A program made the translations under genes and the position numbers. The notes below the pieces were generated by a model. The model searched no databases and was not told where the DNA came from. It was given only the letters and a program-made list of their open reading frames with translations. DNA of 64,000 bases, from positions 62,001 to 126,000 of the forward strand of contig JAAXWQ010000005.1 in assembly GCA_013335115.1 (NCBI GenBank), given 5' to 3'. Position 1 is the first letter of the stretch; the number at the start of each line of letters is the position of its first letter. This DNA comes from Chlorobiaceae bacterium. Its GTDB lineage: Bacteria; Bacteroidota; Chlorobiia; Chlorobiales; Chlorobiaceae. Positions 9,609-17,221 of this stretch are shown here, piece after piece.

Positions 9609-10583
9609 ATGAAAACCGTAACCGGATTTGCATCGGCGACCGTCGGAAACGTCGCCTGCGGTTTCGACGTCCTCGGCTTCGCCATTACCGAACCCGGCGA
9701 CGAGGTCATCCTGACGCTGCACGAAGAGGGCCGGGGAGACTGCCCCGTCACCATCGACGCCATCGTCGGCGACGGCGGTGCCCTGCCGCTCGACCCGAAG
9801 AAAAACACTTCGAGCTTCGTCGTCCTCAAGTTCCTCGAATACATCCGCACCGCCAAGGGAATTCCGTTCAACGGCCACATCGACCTCACGCTGAAAAAGC
9901 ACCTGCCGCTCTCCAGCGGCATGGGCAGCAGCGCGGCCAGCGCCGCCGCAGCCCTCGTGGCCGCCAATGAACTCATGGGCTCCCCCTGCACGAAGAACGA
10001 GCTCGTGCACTTCGCGATCGAGGGCGAGCGGGTCGCCTGCGGCTCGGCCCACGCCGACAACGCCGCACCGGCCATGCTCGGCAACTTCATCCTCATCCGG
10101 AGCTACCACCCGCTGGACCTCATCACCATCAGGCCACCCCGGAACCTCTACTGTTCGCTCGTACACCCGCACACGGAACTCAAGACCTCCTTCGCCCGTT
10201 CCGTGCTCCCCAAAACCATCCCGCTCACGACCGCCATCCAGCAGTGGGGCAACGTCGGGGCACTCGTCTCCGGCCTCCTGATGGAGGACTACGACCTGAT
10301 CGGCAGGGCCTTGGTCGACGTGGTCGCCGAACCGAAACGCGCCCCGCTCATCCCCGGGTTCACCGAGGTCAAGCAGGCCGCGCTCGACACCGGGGCCCTT
10401 GGCTGCAGCATCGCCGGCTCAGGCCCTTCCGTCTTTGCCTTCTCGGCATCCAGAGAAATAGCGCTCGCCGTCGGCAAGGCGATGCAGGAGGCGTTCCTGC
10501 ACTCGAAGGCCCTCTTGCCGTCGGACATGTGGGTCTCGCCGATCTGCAGCGAGGGGGCCCGGGTACTCAGCACAACTCAATGA
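9609..10583 (+). CDS. thrB: Homoserine kinase
   Basis: 324 residues, GHMP kinase family. The family phosphate loop is PLSSGMGSSAASAAAAL near 102, and the N-terminus SATVGNVACGFDVLGFA is typical of ThrB. It phosphorylates homoserine, giving O-phosphohomoserine for ThrC. ATG at 9609 was chosen because residues from MKTVTGFASATV match the family and the upstream extension does not; no Shine-Dalgarno is evident. It is followed after 13 bases by thrC and then plsC, a likely operon. Confidence 0.95.
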   Translation: MKTVTGFASATVGNVACGFDVLGFAITEPGDEVILTLHEEGRGDCPVTIDAIVGDGGALPLDPKKNTSSFVVLKFLEYIRTAKGIPFNGHIDLTLKKHLPLSSGMGSSAASAAAALVAANELMGSPCTKNELVHFAIEGERVACGSAHADNAAPAMLGNFILIRSYHPLDLITIRPPRNLYCSLVHPHTELKTSFARSVLPKTIPLTTAIQQWGNVGALVSGLLMEDYDLIGRALVDVVAEPKRAPLIPGFTEVKQAALDTGALGCSIAGSGPSVFAFSASREIALAVGKAMQEAFLHSKALLPSDMWVSPICSEGARVLSTTQ

Positions 10584-10596
10584 CCAGCTTGACGAC

Positions 10597-11913
10597 ATGA
10601 TCTTCTTCAGCACCAGCAAGTCCTCCGCACCGGTATCTTTAAAAAAGGCAACCCTTGAAGGGCTGGCTCCGGACGGAGGCCTCTACGTACCGTCCGAAGT
10701 TCCCCGTTTCTCGCCGGAAGAGCTTTCCCTGCTTGAGGATGGCACCTTCAACAACATCGCCTTCGCCATAGCAAAGAAGTTCGCCGGAGCCGAAATCCCC
10801 CTCGACCTCCTGTCCGGGCTGGTCGACGAGTGCTTCGATTTCGACACCCCCCTGGTCGGGATCGGGGAGGAGACCTTCGTCGAAGAGCTCTTCCACGGCC
10901 CAACCCTCGCCTTCAAGGATTACGGAGCAAGGTTCCTCGGTCGCCTGACCGGCCTGTTCGCCGCCGAGGAGAACAGGATGATCACGGTGCTGGTAGCCAC
11001 TTCCGGTGACACCGGGAGCGCCGTCGCCTACGGGTTCGACGGCATCCCGAATACCCGCGTGGTGCTGCTCTATCCCTCGGGAAAGGTCAGCCGCCTGCAG
11101 GAGCAGCAGCTTACGACGGCAGGGGACAACGTCTTCGCCCTGGAGGTGAAGGGCGACTTTGACGACTGCCAGCGTCTGGTCAAGCAGGCCTTCGTGGACC
11201 CGGACCTGAAGAAGGCCCTCACGCTGACGTCGGCAAACTCGATCAACATCTCGCGGCTTATCCCGCAGTCCTTCTATTATGCCTGGGCCTCGATGCAACT
11301 CGCCCGCCGCTTCCCCGGCAGGACGGCGGCCTTCTCGGTGCCAAGCGGCAACTACGGCAACGTGACCGCCGGCGTGCTTGCCAGGATGATGGGATTCCCG
11401 ATCGGCCATTTCATTGCCGCATCCAACGCAAACGACAGCGTCACCCGCTACCTCGACAACGGCCGCTTCGAACCGAGGCCGACCGTCAAGACCATGACCA
11501 CGGCCATGGACGTGGGCAACCCGAGCAACTTCGCCCGGCTGCTGCACTTCTACGACCACGACTTCCGGAAGATGGGCGAACAGATCACCGGCATCTCGGT
11601 AACGGACCAGGAGACCGCCGCGACGATCCGTTCGGTCTACGAAGCCTGCGGCTACATCATGGATCCGCATACCGCGGTTGGCTACCGCGCACTTGAGGAA
11701 TACCGGAACACCCACAAGGGTTCAGGGTATCCCGGCGTGGTGCTGTCGACGGCCCACCCGGTCAAGTTCGACGACGCCATCATGACGGCCATCAACCGCG
11801 AAGTACCGATTCCCGAGGAGATGCTGGAGGTCATGGCCAGGCCGAAAAAGGCCACCCTGATCGGCAACGGGTACGCGGAGCTCTCCAAATTCCTCCAGAA
11901 CCTGGACCGGTAA
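10597..11913 (+). CDS. thrC: Threonine synthase
   Basis: 438 residues, PLP-dependent fold type II. The PLP-binding lysine lies in PTLAFKDYGARF near residue 107; SGDTGSAVAYGF near 137 and SGNYGNVTAG near 253 bind cofactor phosphate and substrate. The enzyme converts O-phosphohomoserine to threonine. Length and the N-terminal ATLEGLAPDGGLYVP match the longer enterobacterial or fungal-type ThrC. It follows thrB by 13 bases and precedes plsC by 15 bases. Confidence 0.95.
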   Translation: MIFFSTSKSSAPVSLKKATLEGLAPDGGLYVPSEVPRFSPEELSLLEDGTFNNIAFAIAKKFAGAEIPLDLLSGLVDECFDFDTPLVGIGEETFVEELFHGPTLAFKDYGARFLGRLTGLFAAEENRMITVLVATSGDTGSAVAYGFDGIPNTRVVLLYPSGKVSRLQEQQLTTAGDNVFALEVKGDFDDCQRLVKQAFVDPDLKKALTLTSANSINISRLIPQSFYYAWASMQLARRFPGRTAAFSVPSGNYGNVTAGVLARMMGFPIGHFIAASNANDSVTRYLDNGRFEPRPTVKTMTTAMDVGNPSNFARLLHFYDHDFRKMGEQITGISVTDQETAATIRSVYEACGYIMDPHTAVGYRALEEYRNTHKGSGYPGVVLSTAHPVKFDDAIMTAINREVPIPEEMLEVMARPKKATLIGNGYAELSKFLQNLDR

Positions 11914-11928
11914 ACGCCGACCCTGCCG

Positions 11929-12642
11929 ATGAACCTCCAGACACTGCTCTTTTTCCTGGTGATCCTGCCGGTGATGTCCATCGGCCTGTCGATCGCACTG
12001 CTCCTGAACATCATCGACCCCACAGGGGACCTCTTCTACCGGATGGCCTCGTGGTGGGGGCGATTTTCGGCGCGAGTCGTCGGAATCAGGGTGGAAGTGG
12101 TTGGCCAGGAGCATTACGACCCCGCAGGGACCTACCTCATCGTGAGCAACCATGCCGGCATGGCCGACATCCCGCTCATCCTCGCCTCGATACACCTGAA
12201 CCTTCGTTTCGTCGCCAAGGAGGAGCTCGGCCGCGTTCCGTTGCTCGGAAGGGTGATGAAAGGGAGCGGGTACGTGCTGATCAAGCGGGGACAGAACCGG
12301 GAAGCGCTGCAGAGCCTGCTGGAGGCGGCGAAACGGCTCAGGGAAGGCCGGTCGATGCACATCTTCCCGGAAGGGACCAGGTCGGAGGACGGACGGCTCC
12401 TTCCGTTCAAGCGGGGGGCATTCATCATCGCCAGCAAGGCAGGCGTGCCCGTGCTGCCCGTGAGCATCATCGGCAGCCACCTCATCACCCCGAAGAAAAG
12501 CCTCAAGATCAGGAGGGGTGCCGTGAAGCTGGTCATCGGCGAGCCGATCGACCCCGCCAGCTACCCGAACCTCGAAGAGCTCCAGCAGGCCGTCTACGAT
12601 GCGATCGCCGCAAACCTGGGGGAGCAGCAACTGGCAGCGTGA
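11929..12642 (+). CDS. plsC: 1-acyl-sn-glycerol-3-phosphate acyltransferase
   Basis: 237 residues with an N-terminal membrane helix (about 5-27), the acyltransferase motif NHAGMAD (H-x4-D) near 75 and the FPEGTRS motif near 145 that binds the glycerol-3-phosphate moiety. It acylates lysophosphatidic acid to phosphatidic acid on the cytoplasmic membrane. It is the last gene of the probable thrB-thrC-plsC operon. Its stop codon TGA is embedded in the first unit of the GTGAC repeat cluster that follows. Confidence 0.9.
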   Translation: MNLQTLLFFLVILPVMSIGLSIALLLNIIDPTGDLFYRMASWWGRFSARVVGIRVEVVGQEHYDPAGTYLIVSNHAGMADIPLILASIHLNLRFVAKEELGRVPLLGRVMKGSGYVLIKRGQNREALQSLLEAAKRLREGRSMHIFPEGTRSEDGRLLPFKRGAFIIASKAGVPVLPVSIIGSHLITPKKSLKIRRGAVKLVIGEPIDPASYPNLEELQQAVYDAIAANLGEQQLAA

Positions 12643-12678
12643 CTCGTGACTCGCGTCACGTGTTACATGTCACGCATT
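12637..12678. repeat. GTGAC/GTCAC short-repeat cluster between plsC and ribH
   Basis: Two GTGACTC units followed by CGTCACG and ATGTCACG in opposite orientation. The cluster begins at the plsC stop codon and ends 8 bases before the ribH stop, between convergent genes. It resembles the clusters at 2765-2853 and 15307-15331. Confidence 0.55.
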
Positions 12679-12685
12679 CTTCTCC

Positions 12686-13153
12686 TCACAATTTCTTGTA
12701 CAGATTCACCATCTCGATGGCGCCCATGGCGGCGTCGAAGCCCTTGTTGCCGGCTTTCGTCCCGGCACGCTCGATGGCCTGTTCAAGGTTTTCGGTGGTC
12801 AGTACCCCGAAGGTCACCGGTATCATGGACTCCATGCCGACCTGCGCGATCCCTTTGGTCGCTTCGGCGGCGATCACGTCGAAATGGGGCGTCGAACCGC
12901 GGATGATGACCCCGAGGGTAACGATCGCATCGAACTTTCCGGACTTGGCGGCCTTACGGGAGACCGACGGCAGTTCGAATGCGCCGGGACAGCGGATGAC
13001 CGTGATCTGTCCGGCCGATCCTCCGTGGCGGACGATGCAGTCCACCGCGCCCTCGACCAGCTTCTGGCCGATAAAATCGTTGAAACGTGAAACCACCAGG
13101 CCGAACCTGATGCCCTGGGCCGAAAGGTCGCCTTCGATGTGCTGTATCTGCAT
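12686..13153 (-). CDS. ribH: 6,7-dimethyl-8-ribityllumazine synthase
   Basis: 155 residues from ATG at 13153 ([20 protein letters not shown]), a normal RibH length; the 27-residue upstream extension is not conserved. Characteristic segments are [25 protein letters not shown] and IRGSTPHFD followed by the AAEATKGI helix. It condenses the ribityl-aminouracil with dihydroxybutanone phosphate in riboflavin synthesis and usually forms an icosahedral 60-mer. Convergent with plsC. Confidence 0.95.
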   Translation of the reverse strand: MQIQHIEGDLSAQGIRFGLVVSRFNDFIGQKLVEGAVDCIVRHGGSAGQITVIRCPGAFELPSVSRKAAKSGKFDAIVTLGVIIRGSTPHFDVIAAEATKGIAQVGMESMIPVTFGVLTTENLEQAIERAGTKAGNKGFDAAMGAIEMVNLYKKL

Positions 13154-13224
13154 GTGGTTATTGGTATTTTGTTTGCATAAAACATTGGACAAAGCGGACA
13201 CTGTGGACAAGCACCCTGTCCCGG

Positions 13225-13252
13225 CATTATCCATTATCCATTATCCATTATC
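13225..13252. repeat. Tandem heptamer array (CATTATC)4
   Basis: Four perfect copies of CATTATC. On the minus strand it reads TGATAATGGATAATGG, where the first TGA is the stop codon of the gmhA-like gene, so the array starts within the stop codon. Same unit as at 781-836. Confidence 0.95.
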
Positions 13253-13880
13253 AACTAAACCCCATCATCTTCTCGACCAGTTCGATGATCACGTGTCCGA
13301 GGGCGATGTGGCACTCCTGGACCCGGTCGGCGGTACCGGAATGGGGCACGACAATCGAAAGGTCGGCTTGCTGCAGGATCGGGCCACCATCCCCGCCGAG
13401 CAGGGCCATGGTCCTGAGCCCGCGGCTACGGGCGGATTCGAGCGCCTTCAGGACGTTGGGGCTCCGGCCGCTGGTCGACAGGCCGAGCAAGAGGTCCCCT
13501 TCCCTGCCGTAGGCCTCGACCAGCCTCGCGAATACCTCGTCGAAACCAAGGTCGTTGCCTCCCGCGGTCAGCGCCGAGGTATCGGTAGAGAGTGCGATGG
13601 CCGGAAGCGCCTTTCGCTGCACGCTGCTGCGGTAGCGGATGGTCAGTTCGGCTGCCAGGTGCTGGGCGTCGGCCGCGCTGCCGCCGTTGCCGCAGATCAG
13701 CAGCTTGCCGCCGGATTCGAAGGTATCGGCGATCATGCGCGCCATGGCCACGACGACATCGCTGCTTTGGCGCGCGACGGCCTCCTTCAGCCGGGCGCTG
13801 TAGAGCAGCGTGTCAAGCACGTGCTCCTCATAACGCGTTGCGCCGTTACATCCCTCCGAACAATTGCACTGCCTCGACAT
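13251..13880 (-). CDS. gmhA: Phosphoheptose isomerase-like SIS-domain protein (GmhA/DiaA family)
   Basis: 209 residues from ATG at 13880. A single SIS domain has [18 protein letters not shown] near 60, [14 protein letters not shown] near 95 and [12 protein letters not shown] near 130, typical of sedoheptulose-7-phosphate isomerase, the first step toward ADP-heptose for LPS; the paralogue DiaA (a DnaA-binding protein) shares these motifs. HxIxHxI-type metal ligands are not all checked. The N-terminus [11 protein letters not shown] is Cys-rich and unusual. An upstream in-frame ATG at 13919 would add 13 residues. Confidence 0.8.
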   Translation of the reverse strand: MSRQCNCSEGCNGATRYEEHVLDTLLYSARLKEAVARQSSDVVVAMARMIADTFESGGKLLICGNGGSAADAQHLAAELTIRYRSSVQRKALPAIALSTDTSALTAGGNDLGFDEVFARLVEAYGREGDLLLGLSTSGRSPNVLKALESARSRGLRTMALLGGDGGPILQQADLSIVVPHSGTADRVQECHIALGHVIIELVEKMMGFS

Positions 13881-13946
13881 GTGGTTGCTGGTTTTATGTG
13901 ACCATGTCATAAAATGCACTGTTGGTGAATATAACGAAAAACAGGA

Positions 13947-13987
13947 TCAGTCGGATCGGACGGATCCGACCGATCCGACTGATCCGG
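13947..13987. repeat. Imperfect palindrome of GGATCCGA-like units
   Basis: Four closely spaced copies of CGGATC/GATCCG make a near-perfect palindrome from AGTCGGATCGG to CCGATCCGACT, in the space between the gmhA-like start and the hemE terminator. Could be a regulatory site or a repeat relic. Confidence 0.5.
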
Positions 13988-13992
13988 ACAAT

Positions 13993-14027
13993 CAAAAAAA
14001 AGGCCGGCACGCGAGGGCGGCCGGCCT
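13993..14027 (-). terminator. Intrinsic terminator after hemE
   Basis: On the minus strand an 8-bp stem AGGCCGGC/GCCGGCCT with an 11-base loop is followed by a run of T, 22 bases beyond the hemE stop. Confidence 0.85.
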
Positions 14028-14048
14028 GGAATGATCAGCGTGCTGCGC

Positions 14049-15104
14049 TTAGTGGTACTTGGCGCTCTCTTCCTTGACGAATTCGACGAGGCACTTCAGG
14101 TTTTCCGGGTCCATATCGGGCAGGATGCCGTGGCCGAGGTTGAACACGTGGCCGGACTGTGCGGTGTGCTGGCCGAACGACTTGAGGATCTTGGCTGCTT
14201 CAGACTTGATCTTTTCGTGCGTACCGTAGAGAACCGTCGGGTCGAGGTTGCCCTGGAGGCAGACACGGTCCTTGAGCTCGGCGCGAGCCTTGCCGATGTC
14301 GATGCCCCAGCCCAGGCCCATGGCGTCACAGCCGGTATCGGCGATGTCGCCGAGAATGGTGTTGCAATCCTTGGAGAAGACGATAACCGGGATCTCCGGG
14401 TATTTCGCCTTGAGTGCGGCGACGTTCTGCTTGATGTAGGGAAGTGCGAATTCGCGGTAATCGTCCTCGGAAAGCGCGCTTGCCCATGAATCGAAGATCT
14501 GGATGGCGTCGGCGCCGGCCTCGACCTGCTTGATGATGTAGGCGCTGATGCAGTTGGTGATCTTCTGGAGAAGCTGGTGGGCCATCTTCGGCTCACGGTA
14601 CATCATCTTCTTGGCAAAGGCGTAGTTCTTCGAACCGCCGCCTTCGACGGCATAGGTGAAGAGGGTCCATGCGGCTCCAGAGAAGCCGATCAGCGGCACG
14701 CGGTTATCAAGCTCCCTTTTGGTCATGCGGAGGGCATCCATCACGTAGCCCAGTTTCTCGTCGATGTCGGGATCGATCAGCTTGTCGATGTCGGCCTGGG
14801 AGCGGATCGGGGGGGTCAGCTTGATGCCCTTGGTCTCGATGATCTCGACGTTCATGCCCATGGCTTCGTTGACCACGAGGATGTCGGAGAAGATGATGGC
14901 GGCATCCACGCCCATCAGATCCACTGGCTGGATGGTGACTTCAGTAGCCAGCTCCGGGGTTTTGCAGAGGGTCAGGAAGTCGGTCTTTTCCCTGACCGCG
15001 CGGTACTCAGGCAGGTAGCGGCCCGCCTGGCGCATGACCCAGATGGGGGTACGGGGGGTAGCCTGCCTCTTCAACGCCCGGATAAAAAGATCATTTTTGA
15101 GCAT
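14049..15104 (-). CDS. hemE: Uroporphyrinogen III decarboxylase
   Basis: 351 residues from ATG at 15104 (MLKNDLFIRALKRQ); an ATG three codons upstream is possible. Family signatures are PIWVMRQAGRYLPEYR near 22 (substrate-binding Arg residues), IIFSDILV with the catalytic Asp near 85, and GFSGAAWTLFTYAVEG near 140. The enzyme converts uroporphyrinogen III to coproporphyrinogen III; in this organism the pathway feeds haem and the large bacteriochlorophyll pool. Followed by an intrinsic terminator. Upstream (15105-15315) is non-coding. Confidence 0.96.
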   Translation of the reverse strand: MLKNDLFIRALKRQATPRTPIWVMRQAGRYLPEYRAVREKTDFLTLCKTPELATEVTIQPVDLMGVDAAIIFSDILVVNEAMGMNVEIIETKGIKLTPPIRSQADIDKLIDPDIDEKLGYVMDALRMTKRELDNRVPLIGFSGAAWTLFTYAVEGGGSKNYAFAKKMMYREPKMAHQLLQKITNCISAYIIKQVEAGADAIQIFDSWASALSEDDYREFALPYIKQNVAALKAKYPEIPVIVFSKDCNTILGDIADTGCDAMGLGWGIDIGKARAELKDRVCLQGNLDPTVLYGTHEKIKSEAAKILKSFGQHTAQSGHVFNLGHGILPDMDPENLKCLVEFVKEESAKYH

Positions 15105-15306
15105 GGAATGCAATGATTAGTGATGTTGAAATAAGCTGCCCCCATGGATCGACCTTCCGGCCGGAGGCCTCGCGGGCAATGAAATTAAAGTGCAAACATA
15201 CACTTTTTTTGTGTTTTTATAAAACGCCGGCATCGAGGGTGGAAATGGGCCGCACGTCGTATCGAGGGACGGGTGTTGGGGTCGGCATTTCGAGTAACCC
15301 GTCTTT

Positions 15307-15331
15307 CGTCACCTCTTACCCAGTCACGATG
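15307..15331. repeat. GTGAC-type short repeats at the sdhC 3' end
   Basis: On the minus strand GTGACTGGGTAAGAGGTGACG spans the last codons and stop (TAA) of the sdhC/E gene, giving the terminal residues VTG. It is a shorter relative of the clusters behind cinA and plsC. Confidence 0.4.
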
Positions 15332-16167
15332 TGTCGTTTGATGCCGAGCTGGCGTTCGGAGTAGCCGAGTGCGAGGCCGACGACCTCGGAGAGGTGGAAT
15401 ACGGGAATCGATCCGCGAAGGCCGTTCTTCTTCAGGGCTTTCGACTGGTAGCCGTCCAGCACCGTGTGGCAGAGCGGGCAGGGGGTGACGATGCAGTCCG
15501 CCTTTTCATCCATGGCCTCCTGCAGTGCCTCAGAGGCGACGTTCAGCGACTCATCCTCGGCGACCAGCAGGGTGTGGAATCCGCAGCAGCGGTTCTTGTG
15601 GTCGTAATGGATCGTGCTCCCGCCGAGGGCGCCGAGCAGCAGGTCGAGCGAGGTAGGCTCGAGCGGATTGTCCCTGCCGAGCACCGATGATGGCCTGAGG
15701 ATGTGGCAGCCGTAGAAGGGTGCGATGCGCATGTTGCCCAGGGGGGCCTTTACCTTCTGGCGGATGGCGTCGAGGCCCACGTCGTCGAGGAGCACCCAGA
15801 GCAGGTGGCGAACTTCGGAGGTCCCGCGGTACACGAGCCCCTCCTTCTTGAGGATGCCGTTCACCTCCTCTTTGAGTTCGGGAGACTCGTCAAGCTTCTT
15901 CTTGGCACTCCGTATCGTCATCAGGCAGGTGTTGCACGATACCACCAGGTCGAGTCCCATCTTTTCGGCATAGGCGATATTGCGGGCGTTGACCAGGGCG
16001 AAGTGCTTCGGGCTGACGTAATCGAGGTTGCTCCCGCCGCAGCAGGTACTCTCGTGCAGCTTGACCATCTCGATGCCCAGGTCGTGCTGCCAAAGCTCGA
16101 TCGAGCGGTCGACCTCCCTGGTCATGGACTCGTTGATGCAGCTCTGGTAGTAGGCGTATCGTTTCAT
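15316..16167 (-). CDS. sdhC: Succinate dehydrogenase subunit C (SdhE-type, CCG domains)
   Basis: 283 residues from ATG at 16167 (MKRYAYYQSCINES). It holds two Cys-rich CCG domains like heterodisulfide reductase subunit B: Cys in YQSC, STCCGGSN and SCNTC for the first; FYGC, NRCCGF and TPCPLC for the second. This is the non-classical SdhE subunit of type-E succinate:quinone reductases, which replaces haem-bearing membrane anchors and probably binds the membrane by amphipathic helices. No transmembrane helix is visible. It starts 4 bases after sdhB ends, so translation is probably coupled. Confidence 0.88.
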   Translation of the reverse strand: MKRYAYYQSCINESMTREVDRSIELWQHDLGIEMVKLHESTCCGGSNLDYVSPKHFALVNARNIAYAEKMGLDLVVSCNTCLMTIRSAKKKLDESPELKEEVNGILKKEGLVYRGTSEVRHLLWVLLDDVGLDAIRQKVKAPLGNMRIAPFYGCHILRPSSVLGRDNPLEPTSLDLLLGALGGSTIHYDHKNRCCGFHTLLVAEDESLNVASEALQEAMDEKADCIVTPCPLCHTVLDGYQSKALKKNGLRGSIPVFHLSEVVGLALGYSERQLGIKRHIVTG

Positions 16168-16171
16168 AAGG

Positions 16172-17209
16172 CTATTCCCCGGATTGTTTTTCATGATCCT
16201 TCGCCACATGCCCGCTCATCTCCCGGAACTCCTCCCGGAACGTCTCGATGCCTTTCGAAGCCTTGACCAGCGGCGGCGGGGGCGGGGTCCGGCGCTTGAT
16301 CACCATCTTGACGGCCATCGGCAGGAGGTTCTTCAACGTCCACCCCACGCCGTTGGTCCTGATCGGCAGGGTCGCCTCGACCAGCTTGCCCTTCTTGCTG
16401 ATATCGTCCATGAAAGCCTCGGCGTGCCTCGCGCCGCTGGTATCCTTGACGCCGCGCCGTTCGATGGCATCCTCCCGGATCCCATGGATGGCGTCCATGA
16501 TCGGGATGTGCTTGACGCAGCTCTCCTGGCAGCGGTAGCAGTGGGTGCAGTCCCAGACACCATGGTCCTTCACCAGGTCGGCAAGCCGCTGGTCGTGGCT
16601 GGCATCGCGGGTGTCGACGTTCATGCGGTAGGACTTCAGCAGCACGGCCGGAGAGACGTACTCCCGGTTCGCCCGCAGGATGGTGCACTCCGAAACGCAC
16701 GAGGCGCACAGGATGCAGTCGGTCGCCTTGTCATACTTCAGGAACTCCTCCCCGGAGACCAGGAACTCCTTTTTCCCCCACTCCTCTTCGGGCATCGTGG
16801 ACTCGACCCAGTTCGAGTAGTGCTGCATCTTGCCGACCAGGGGGTCCATCTCGACCACCAGGTCCTTGATGAGGGGAAGGTTGCGTAAAGGGTCGACCTT
16901 GATGACGCCGGGCTCTTTGGCCTTGTCGAGTTCGTCCCATACCTGCGTCGTACAGGCAAGCTTCGACATGTTGTTGATCCGCATGGCGCAGGAGCCGCAG
17001 ATGCCTGCCTGGCAGAAGGCCCTGAGGGTCAGCGAAGGGTCGACGTGCTCCTTGATGTAGTTCAGCGCCCTGAGCACGGTGATACCTTTTTCGAGCTTGA
17101 TGGTATAGTCGTCGTAATAGGGCTTGGTGTCGACCTGCGGATTGAAACGGTGGACCCTGAAGGTCACTTCCCGCTTGCCCTCGTTCTGCTGCATGGTTGA
17201 ATCGGTCAT
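16172..17209 (-). CDS. sdhB: Succinate dehydrogenase iron-sulfur subunit
   Basis: 345 residues, about 100 longer than classical SdhB. The [2Fe-2S] site is CQAGICGSC with a further Cys in KLAC; the [4Fe-4S] site is CILCASCVSEC. The third site is CTHCYRCQESC with four Cys, where classical enzymes have three and bind [3Fe-4S]; this predicts a second [4Fe-4S], as in type-E enzymes. A C-terminal extension of about 80 residues includes a Pro5 run. It passes electrons from SdhA flavin to SdhC/E and menaquinone. It lies 12 bases after sdhA in the operon sdhA-sdhB-sdhC. Confidence 0.94.
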   Translation of the reverse strand: MTDSTMQQNEGKREVTFRVHRFNPQVDTKPYYDDYTIKLEKGITVLRALNYIKEHVDPSLTLRAFCQAGICGSCAMRINNMSKLACTTQVWDELDKAKEPGVIKVDPLRNLPLIKDLVVEMDPLVGKMQHYSNWVESTMPEEEWGKKEFLVSGEEFLKYDKATDCILCASCVSECTILRANREYVSPAVLLKSYRMNVDTRDASHDQRLADLVKDHGVWDCTHCYRCQESCVKHIPIMDAIHGIREDAIERRGVKDTSGARHAEAFMDDISKKGKLVEATLPIRTNGVGWTLKNLLPMAVKMVIKRRTPPPPPLVKASKGIETFREEFREMSGHVAKDHEKQSGE

Positions 17210-17221
17210 GGAATATCCTGC

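Noticed and set aside
12051-13901. 616-codon plus-strand frame across plsC, ribH and gmhA-like gene
   Set aside because: It is out of frame with plsC and antisense to the two well-identified genes; its composition is that of a shadow frame.
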